A stretch of 14,046 nucleotides of DNA from Campylobacterota bacterium. GTDB taxonomy: Bacteria; Campylobacterota; Campylobacteria; Campylobacterales; Sulfurovaceae. Below are positions 7,230 through 12,655 of the stretch, piece after piece. The stretch spans positions 1-14,046 of the forward strand of contig WFMX01000221.1 of the NCBI GenBank assembly GCA_015488875.1, written 5' to 3'. The translations under genes were made by a program, and so were the position numbers. Within the stretch, counting starts at the first letter, position 1. Each line of letters starts with the position of its first letter. Under the pieces are notes generated by a model. It saw only the letters and a list, made by a program, of their open reading frames with translations. It did no database searches and was not told the origin of the DNA.

Positions 7230-8787
7230 GGACTTTCTTGTATCCCAAATCTCTCAATGATATATCTTTTGAGTTTTTTATAATATGCGGAGTGACTATT
7301 ATGACCAACTCTATAACTTTCTCTATCTTCTCTTCTCTCTTAAATGCATATTCAAATAGTGGCAAATCTCCAAGAAGCGGTACTTTATTGACTTTTGTAC
7401 CTGTCTGGCTTGTGATGAGTCCACCAAGTATAGCGTGGTGACCGTCTTTTACTTTGATGACAGATGACAATTGTCTCTTTATCATATCTGGTGGGATATC
7501 TCTAGCTCCTGCCTGTCCTGATATAGGCTCTAGCGTATCAGAGATAGATGGATTTATCTTGAGAGTTATGATGCCATTAGCATTTATCTCAGGAGTAATA
7601 TCTAGTAAAACACCTGCAAATACAGAGTTGACCGACTCACCCTCAGCAGCATTACCACCACCAGAACCTGCTAGTAGCGTACTTGACTTGATCTTATAAT
7701 AGAGTTGCTTACCTACACTGATCATAGCTGGCTGATTGTTGAGAGTCATGACTCTAGGACTAGATACAGCTTTCACATCACCTTGCGTGGCGAGAAATTT
7801 GATAACATCTGTCACTTCAGCAGTGCCTCTCATATCGAGCAGACTTGCACTTGTTGGTCTCGTATTTGGAGCGTATGTCGCATCTGTCACACCACCATTG
7901 GCTGTATCTACTACATATGAAGCTAGATTTTGTTGACCCATCGCTAGTGAACTGATCTTGAAATTTTGCAGTTTATACAGCTGAGTCCAATCAATACCTG
8001 TCGTAGTACTATCATCAAATGTGACTGTCAATATCTTGACATCTATCAAAACCTGAGTTCTCAATTGCTTACTCAATGTATTGATATATTGTCCCACCCT
8101 TGCCAACTGCTTGTCAGTACCTGTTACTGTGATCATGCCAGCAGAAGGGTTGATGATAGGCAATAGAGGGTTATACTCCCATTTTTTTCCATCAGGACCT
8201 ATCCAAGAATCGCCAGCCTTTGTGTAGTGTGTACCATCATCATTTACACCACTCAAAACTCTCTGAATGTCATCAGAGATAGTCGACCAAAATGTAAACT
8301 CATCAGTATTCTCTATAGACATACCTGTCTTAGTGCCATCAGTACTGCTACTACTTCCTGTGGCTGAGTTACTAGAGTCAGATATGATGACATTCGATCT
8401 ACTCTTACCGACTCTCTGTCCAGATATATAATGAACTCTGAAAGTTTTGGTAGTCAGATACGATATCATAAGTTTGTTACCCTTGAGGGTATAGTGAATA
8501 TTATTATCTTTCAATACTGTATCCAAGAAGCCTTTTAGAGAAGTATTTTTCAACTTCACGAAATATAACTTCTGCTTCAACTTGATCTTTGCCCAACTAT
8601 CTTGTACTATAACTGTCATATCACATGTATCTGCTAGATTTTCAATAGCATCACCTATGGATAGCTTATTGTCAATTGTTACCGTAAATAACTTATTTGT
8701 ACAAGTGCTAGCATTTGATGCTATCGGCAACAGCATGACAATCGCTGATAGCAAAATACCCTTTGCCCATATTTTTTTAATACTCAT
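7219..8787 (-). CDS. mshL: MshL/CtsD-type outer-membrane secretin
   Basis: A 522-residue secretin. A signal peptide covers about residues 1-26 (basic MSIKK, hydrophobic 11-21, SNA cleavage). The mature protein starts with an STN-like domain (about 33-110). Then come a Ser/Gly-rich linker (136-153), an N-domain region containing MITVTGT (218-224) and the C-terminal secretin domain (about 320-504). Signatures are SSPRVMTLNNQPA (342-354) and DGHHAILGGLIT...VPLLGDLPLFEYAFK (448-483), ending in the VIELVIIVTPHII strand (491-503). Multimers form the outer-membrane channel for a type IV pilus or for DNA entry. Gene neighbours support a pilus/competence system rather than classical type II export. 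The start uses a TAATG overlap with the upstream gene. Cys29 and Cys55 may form a disulfide near the N-terminus. Confidence 0.94.
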   Translation of the reverse strand: MSIKKIWAKGILLSAIVMLLPIASNASTCTNKLFTVTIDNKLSIGDAIENLADTCDMTVIVQDSWAKIKLKQKLYFVKLKNTSLKGFLDTVLKDNNIHYTLKGNKLMISYLTTKTFRVHYISGQRVGKSRSNVIISDSSNSATGSSSSTDGTKTGMSIENTDEFTFWSTISDDIQRVLSGVNDDGTHYTKAGDSWIGPDGKKWEYNPLLPIINPSAGMITVTGTDKQLARVGQYINTLSKQLRTQVLIDVKILTVTFDDSTTTGIDWTQLYKLQNFKISSLAMGQQNLASYVVDTANGGVTDATYAPNTRPTSASLLDMRGTAEVTDVIKFLATQGDVKAVSSPRVMTLNNQPAMISVGKQLYYKIKSSTLLAGSGGGNAAEGESVNSVFAGVLLDITPEINANGIITLKINPSISDTLEPISGQAGARDIPPDMIKRQLSSVIKVKDGHHAILGGLITSQTGTKVNKVPLLGDLPLFEYAFKREEKIEKVIELVIIVTPHIIKNSKDISLRDLGYKKVHGK

Positions 8788-9191
8788 TATCTATCATCCT
8801 TCATTTTGATTATGCCATCATTCTCATGCAGAAAAAGTTTTTTGATCTTATTTTTCTTTACAAGGACAACACCTCTTGTTCCGATATGTGTCAGATTGTA
8901 GTCTGATACACTATCTCCCTCACTATGCCACTCACCATTTATATATGCCTTATTGTTCATGATACCACTCAATGTCAATTTCGCATAGACTTTTTTTGTC
9001 ACCGATGAGACAGTTGTGTTTGTCTCTTTTTGTATGGCGACAAATGGATTGAGAGTTGATGAGAGTTGCTTCAGTGCCACACCTTTTCTAGGTGCTTTGA
9101 TCTCTTCCACCATACTATCTATCTCTTCTATGGCTACATTTGCAAATAGAATCGAACTCATAATACCAAAACCTATTATATGCTTTTTCAT
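8787..9191 (-). CDS. small periplasmic protein, MshK/PilP/CtsR-like
   Basis: A 134-residue protein starting MKKHIIGFGIMSSILFANVA, an export signal of about 18-20 residues. The C-terminal part (about 68-122) has the alternating pattern of PilP/MshK/GspC-HR beta domains: LTLSGIMNNKAYING, then EGDSV, then GVVLVKKNKIKKLFL. Such proteins link inner-membrane PilN/PilO-type proteins to the secretin. An upstream reading from ATG at 9209 (140 residues) is open. I prefer 9191 because it sits in a TAATG stop-start overlap with the preceding gene and has GGGGGAT about 10 nt upstream. It lies next to the secretin, as mshK does before mshL and ctsR before ctsD. Sequence similarity is weak, so the name rests mostly on pattern and position. 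Confidence 0.7.
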   Translation of the reverse strand: MKKHIIGFGIMSSILFANVAIEEIDSMVEEIKAPRKGVALKQLSSTLNPFVAIQKETNTTVSSVTKKVYAKLTLSGIMNNKAYINGEWHSEGDSVSDYNLTHIGTRGVVLVKKNKIKKLFLHENDGIIKMKDDR

Positions 9192-9838
9192 TAGTGGTTT
9201 ATCCCCCATACTGAGATATTGATATCTGCATTGATACCTTCGCTTGTACCCTTAAGAACACTAGTATATACATCTGTCACTAGTGTATTTTGCTCCAATA
9301 CATTCAAGAATTTTACAACATTTTTGAAGTTGCCTGTTGTGCCTACTTCTATCTCCAATACATGCCCAAAACTTCCCTTGGTGTCTGTATAGTTATTTTT
9401 TATGAAATCCAAATCTATATTGTTTACTTTTGCATTTTCTGCTATGGAGTTCAAAAATATTGCCCAACTCTTTTGATTGAAAAGCATTGGTGACAATTTA
9501 TTCAGGCTACTATTAATATATGCTATATTTTTATCCAATCCGATAATTCTATCTTTTTTACTCTTGATATCCCTATCGTACTTTTTGATATAAAAATTTC
9601 TATCTCCGCCAACCGTAATCGAGTTGAGATAGGTATTTTTCTCTGCTATACTCTTGTTGAGTCTATTTTTTTCTGCCTCTGTAGTCTTATACATGTCTTC
9701 AGAGTAAGGCAAGAGATACATATACGCTACCATCGTGATGATACCTGCAACTCCCAAGATCATCAACCACTTTTCGCTCTCTTTTTTATTGGCGAAATAT
9801 TTATCCATTTTCTCCAGTTCATCTGCTATTGCTTTCAT
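9191..9838 (-). CDS. PilO/MshJ-like inner-membrane assembly protein
   Basis: A 215-residue single-pass protein: cytoplasmic N-terminus (1-24), membrane helix about 25-43, coiled coil about 48-115 (rich in Lys, Glu and Asn), and a C-terminal alpha/beta domain (about 125-213). That domain contains VGTTGNFKNVVKFLNVLE, the pattern seen in PilO-family ferredoxin-like domains. PilO-type proteins pair with PilN-type proteins to form the inner-membrane alignment complex under the secretin. The preceding gene encodes a PilN-like domain, and the following gene a PilP/MshK-like protein. An AAGGTGG ribosome binding site overlaps the upstream stop and precedes the ATG by 7 nt. Its stop is shared with the next start (TAATG). 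Confidence 0.75.
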   Translation of the reverse strand: MKAIADELEKMDKYFANKKESEKWLMILGVAGIITMVAYMYLLPYSEDMYKTTEAEKNRLNKSIAEKNTYLNSITVGGDRNFYIKKYDRDIKSKKDRIIGLDKNIAYINSSLNKLSPMLFNQKSWAIFLNSIAENAKVNNIDLDFIKNNYTDTKGSFGHVLEIEVGTTGNFKNVVKFLNVLEQNTLVTDVYTSVLKGTSEGINADINISVWGINH

Positions 9839-9850
9839 CGTAAATCCACC

Positions 9851-11428
9851 TTATTTTTTCATCATCTTAGCTTTATCGTCACCAGACATAGAAGACGCAG
9901 ACGAATCAGATTTCAACTCAACCCTCAATACTCCACTATAAAAACCATTGTCTGCATCTTTTGATATCTCTGCTATATCAATGGAGTTGATCTCATCGAA
10001 ATGTTTTTCAGATATATGTTTGATCAATCTTGTAATCTCCTTATTGTCCTTACTCAAAAGATGAAATGTAAATGTATCGCCATCACTCGATATAAAATCG
10101 GTATTTACTTTAAACTTTCTGATATCTTTAGCAAAAGTATAGAGAAGTTCAGATTTGAGTTTATAGTTGACCTTTTTGTCATGTATGGATGTGAGAGTCT
10201 TCTCTTTGCCATGATATATTCTCGCTTTATCTCCTATTTTTACATCTAGTGCTTTCATCTCTTTCTTCTTTTCACCCAAGACTTTCTTATACTTGCTATC
10301 CTCTGCACTTAACTGCTGGTCTTGGGCAGTGAGTACCATGTTGGTAGCATCATTCATATACGAACCCACCAGATAAACAAGAGGATATGATATACCCAGC
10401 GTAATAGAGACAGCAGTAGCGATGATAAACTGTCCGCTTGTCCGCTTGTAAAATACAGGAGGTCTCTCAAATATAGTGAAGTTGATTGTACTATCTACAT
10501 CTTCCAAGTATTCTACAGAGGTCATAGAGAGCATCAACTGTAACTGATCAGTATACCAATCATCATTTTCTAGATTGAAATTAAAATTCAATTCCGAAGA
10601 TTGCAATCCGAGATAATTTTCACTATACTCATCAAGCCCAATGATAGGACCCAAACTACTTCCTATAAACATTTGATCAATCGTAGGAAGATCAAAAGCC
10701 CTCTTGGCATATATAATGATATCGTTTATAGTGATAAAGACATCACCAAAAAGCTTCATGAGGTTTTGCTGATAGTCTGCGTGGACTGTCTTTAGACCTT
10801 CAGACTCCAATACTTTGTAGAACTCTGCTTCGTCAACCCTATCACCACTCAATTCGCAATATTTATCATAAATTCTCTCAAGCGAATATTCGATGGATTT
10901 TGCATATAGATACTGACCATTTTGATAAAATGTGATAAAGGCATCATTCTGAGTGATATATATGAAGCAGTGGACTCCATTATCACTCAATATCTCTCTA
11001 TCATATACAGATTTGTACAATAACGGAGCAGGAACTATGAGATCTATATATTTTGTGTCATATGTGATATCTACAAAAGACTCACCTAGTATCTCTTGAT
11101 CTACAACAAACAGATCAAAGATACGAAAATCACCTGTAGTCTCTCTCTCTATATATTGTATAGAGTATTCTATTGCCTGATCTAGTCCCAACTCTTCATA
11201 TGCTTTTACTTCAAGGGCACCATCTGTATCCTCCGCAGAAATACTGCGACTTATCTCTACACTAGAAGATATGATGTCTTTATTATTAATGTATGTAGAG
11301 ACAAAATTGGTACTATCATATATCAACTTTTTTTGCTGTATTAGCTTTTGACCCTTGAGTAGATAATATTTTCTATCGTAGGCATCTACAGAGAAGACAC
11401 CTTTGATTTTTGATTTTTTTTCACCCAT
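9851..11428 (-). CDS. GspL-like fusion: PilM-like plus PilN-like protein (MshI-like)
   Basis: A 525-residue protein in three parts. Residues 1-325 are soluble and alternate alpha and beta segments, as expected for a degenerate actin-like PilM/MshI domain. I see no intact ATP-binding phosphate loops, so nucleotide binding is doubtful. Residues about 333-356 form one membrane helix, preceded by FERPPVFYKR, comparable to the entry of PilN proteins. Residues about 370-415 are a Lys-rich coiled coil, and about 420-505 a ferredoxin-like PilN domain (TFHLLSKDNKEITRLIKHI). PilM and PilN are separate in classical type IV pili. Fused they give the GspL layout. It is the first gene of the operon, with GGAAGGAAG 7 nt before the ATG. 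It would recruit the assembly ATPase on the cytoplasmic side and pair with the PilO-like protein in the periplasm. Assigned by architecture and position. Confidence 0.65.
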   Translation of the reverse strand: MGEKKSKIKGVFSVDAYDRKYYLLKGQKLIQQKKLIYDSTNFVSTYINNKDIISSSVEISRSISAEDTDGALEVKAYEELGLDQAIEYSIQYIERETTGDFRIFDLFVVDQEILGESFVDITYDTKYIDLIVPAPLLYKSVYDREILSDNGVHCFIYITQNDAFITFYQNGQYLYAKSIEYSLERIYDKYCELSGDRVDEAEFYKVLESEGLKTVHADYQQNLMKLFGDVFITINDIIIYAKRAFDLPTIDQMFIGSSLGPIIGLDEYSENYLGLQSSELNFNFNLENDDWYTDQLQLMLSMTSVEYLEDVDSTINFTIFERPPVFYKRTSGQFIIATAVSITLGISYPLVYLVGSYMNDATNMVLTAQDQQLSAEDSKYKKVLGEKKKEMKALDVKIGDKARIYHGKEKTLTSIHDKKVNYKLKSELLYTFAKDIRKFKVNTDFISSDGDTFTFHLLSKDNKEITRLIKHISEKHFDEINSIDIAEISKDADNGFYSGVLRVELKSDSSASSMSGDDKAKMMKK

Positions 11429-11458
11429 TTATGAACTTCCTTCCATCCAACTAAAACA

Positions 11459-11464
11459 ATTATA
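11459..11464 (-). promoter_or_regulatory. -10 box upstream of the secretin/pilus operon
   Basis: On the minus strand TATAAT lies in an AT-only stretch 30 nt upstream of the operon's first ATG. The predicted start near 11452 leaves a leader of about 23 nt carrying the GGAAGGAAG ribosome site (11436-11444). No -35 is clear. The 96-nt gap after era holds no convincing terminator (only a 5-bp TGACT/AGTCA repeat), so read-through from era is also possible. Confidence 0.45.
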
Positions 11465-11524
11465 TATGTTATAATATTAAAACTTTCTTATCTGACTGAT
11501 ATTTTATAATTTTAGAGTCAAATT

Positions 11525-12424
11525 TTATACAATATAGCCAAATTCTTCTAAAGATTCACGATCTTTGCTCCATCCTTTTTTGACAGAGACAAACAGATTG
11601 AGATATATTTTCTTTCCACTAAAAAGCTCTATCTCTTCTCTAGCACTCTTCCCTACTCTCTTGATAGTCTCACCTCTATTTCCTACTATGATACCCTTTT
11701 GGGTCTCTTTTTCTACTACAATAGTCGCATATATTTTATCCATATGATCGCTCTCATCTATCTTTTCTATAGTCACATCACTCTCGTATGGTATCTCATC
11801 GCTGAGATTTTCAAATATAGCCTCCCTGATGAGCTCTTTATATATATCACGGATATTGTCTGTAGTCAATATCTCAGTATCATACAAAAATGGTGAAGTT
11901 GGCAAATATTTTGATATCTCATCTAAGAGCTGTGCTTTACCTATCTTTTTGTTGACAGAAAATGGTATGATAGCTTCAAATCTATCTTGGTACTTCTGAT
12001 ACTCTCCTAGTTTTCGGAGCAGATCACCCTGTTTGATATGATCCATTTTTGTGAGCAGTATGATATGTTTCAAGTTTTTTGATTGTGGTAGTGCCAAAAA
12101 CTTCTCATACTCTGTGAGCTTATCGGTAGCAGGAGCCAAAAACAGTATAAGATCACTATCTCCCATAGCTTTGAGTGCTTCATCTAGCATAAACTGATTT
12201 AGAAGTCTCTCTTTTTTATGTATGCCTGGAGTATCCACAAATATAATTTGATTATTTTTATGCATCACTATGATATTCATCCGCTTTCTAGTAGCTTGAG
12301 CTTTCTTAGATACCATAGCCAACTTCTCACCTACTATATGGTTGAGCAGTGTACTCTTACCTGCATTTGGTCGACCCACGACTGCTACGAAACCAGCTTT
12401 TGTATCTATATTGTTATCTGACAT
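11525..12424 (-). CDS. era: GTPase Era
   Basis: A 299-residue Era, the usual length. GTPase motifs: G1 GRPNAGKS (17-24), KKAQATR switch I region (40-46), G3 DTPG (64-67), G4 TKMD (125-128) and G5 SVN (156-158). The C-terminal KH RNA-binding domain (about 195-285) has the GNRG loop at 248-251, followed by the SVKKGWSKD stretch. Era binds the 3' end of 16S rRNA and is an essential checkpoint in 30S subunit assembly at the membrane. The start has GAGAG just upstream and a TATAAT at 12450-12455. The gene points away from ligA and toward the secretin operon, 96 nt downstream on the same strand. Confidence 0.97.
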   Translation of the reverse strand: MSDNNIDTKAGFVAVVGRPNAGKSTLLNHIVGEKLAMVSKKAQATRKRMNIIVMHKNNQIIFVDTPGIHKKERLLNQFMLDEALKAMGDSDLILFLAPATDKLTEYEKFLALPQSKNLKHIILLTKMDHIKQGDLLRKLGEYQKYQDRFEAIIPFSVNKKIGKAQLLDEISKYLPTSPFLYDTEILTTDNIRDIYKELIREAIFENLSDEIPYESDVTIEKIDESDHMDKIYATIVVEKETQKGIIVGNRGETIKRVGKSAREEIELFSGKKIYLNLFVSVKKGWSKDRESLEEFGYIV

Positions 12425-12449
12425 TTTTCTCTCTTGATTTTGATTGTGA

Positions 12450-12455
12450 ATTATA
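12450..12455 (-). promoter_or_regulatory. proximal -10 box of era
   Basis: Minus-strand TATAAT within CAGATATAATTC, predicted start near 12443, giving a leader of about 19 nt that contains the GAGAG ribosome site. A TTTAAT about 17 nt upstream (12472-12477) is a poor -35. Confidence 0.55.
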
Positions 12456-12503
12456 TCTGATATGATAGTAGATTAAACCAAAATAGCAGATTATATAAAG
12501 TAT

Positions 12504-12586
12504 GTTTTTACAAAACCGATCGGAAACGATGGCTTTAGCCTCGTAAAAGGTGAAAACAAAGCATCACTTCCGAGTTTTGCAAGAAC
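12504..12586. repeat. 83-nt imperfect inverted repeat, candidate structured RNA or mobile remnant
   Basis: The two ends pair: GTTTTT (12504-12509) with AAGAAC (12581-12586, one G-T wobble), CAAAAC (12511-12516) with GTTTTG (12574-12579), TCGGAA (12520-12525) with TTCCGA (12568-12573), and GATG (12528-12531) with CATC (12562-12565). They are separated by an A/C mismatch, a CGA bulge and a 2x2 mismatch. This makes about 22 base pairs around a 30-nt loop. The loop region contains the small GGCTTTAGCC hairpin. It lies between the divergent era and ligA genes. It could be a small RNA, a structured era leader, or a short mobile repeat. It has no long T tract on either side, so a simple terminator is unlikely. 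Confidence 0.6.
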
Positions 12587-12604
12587 TCCATTATCTTTTG
12601 TGTG

Positions 12605-12613
12605 ATTATATCA
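12605..12613 (-). promoter_or_regulatory. extended -10 promoter firing into the inverted repeat
   Basis: Minus-strand TGATATAAT is a perfect extended -10, preceded by TTTTTT, which is the most promoter-like sequence in the era/ligA gap. The predicted start near 12598 lies 12 nt before the inverted repeat. Transcription would cross the repeat and could continue into era, giving it a long structured leader, or end as a small RNA. Confidence 0.45.
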
Positions 12614-12620
12614 AAAAAGG

Positions 12621-12632
12621 CTCAATATTGAG
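12621..12632. promoter_or_regulatory. 12-bp perfect palindrome over the ligA -35 region
   Basis: CTCAATATTGAG is a perfect palindrome ending 11 nt before the ligA -10 box, where a -35 would be. A dimeric regulator bound there would affect ligA, and possibly the minus-strand promoter next to it. No regulator can be named. Confidence 0.35.
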
Positions 12633-12643
12633 TAAAATAGAGA

Positions 12644-12649
12644 TATAAT
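12644..12649 (+). promoter_or_regulatory. -10 box of ligA
   Basis: TATAAT within GAGATATAATCC, with only 6 nt before the ATG at 12656. The expected transcription start (12655-12657) coincides with the start codon. Confidence 0.6.
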
Positions 12650-12655
12650 CCAAAT

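Noticed and set aside
2650..11428. Classical type II secretion (gsp) operon
   Set aside because: No pseudopilin genes, no GspC with a PDZ domain and no GspM/N. The AAA ATPase plus TPR protein between secretin and GspE is the MSHA/Cts arrangement.
12041..12052. Era G4 motif TKMD instead of NKxD as a possible loss of nucleotide specificity
   Set aside because: T/N-K-x-D is an accepted G4 form in bacterial GTPases, and all other G motifs and the KH domain are intact.
12504..12586. Integron attC site
   Set aside because: The long imperfect hairpin with bulged bases brought attC to mind, but the ends lack the required RYYYAAC and GTTRRRY core boxes, and no integrase or cassette array is nearby.
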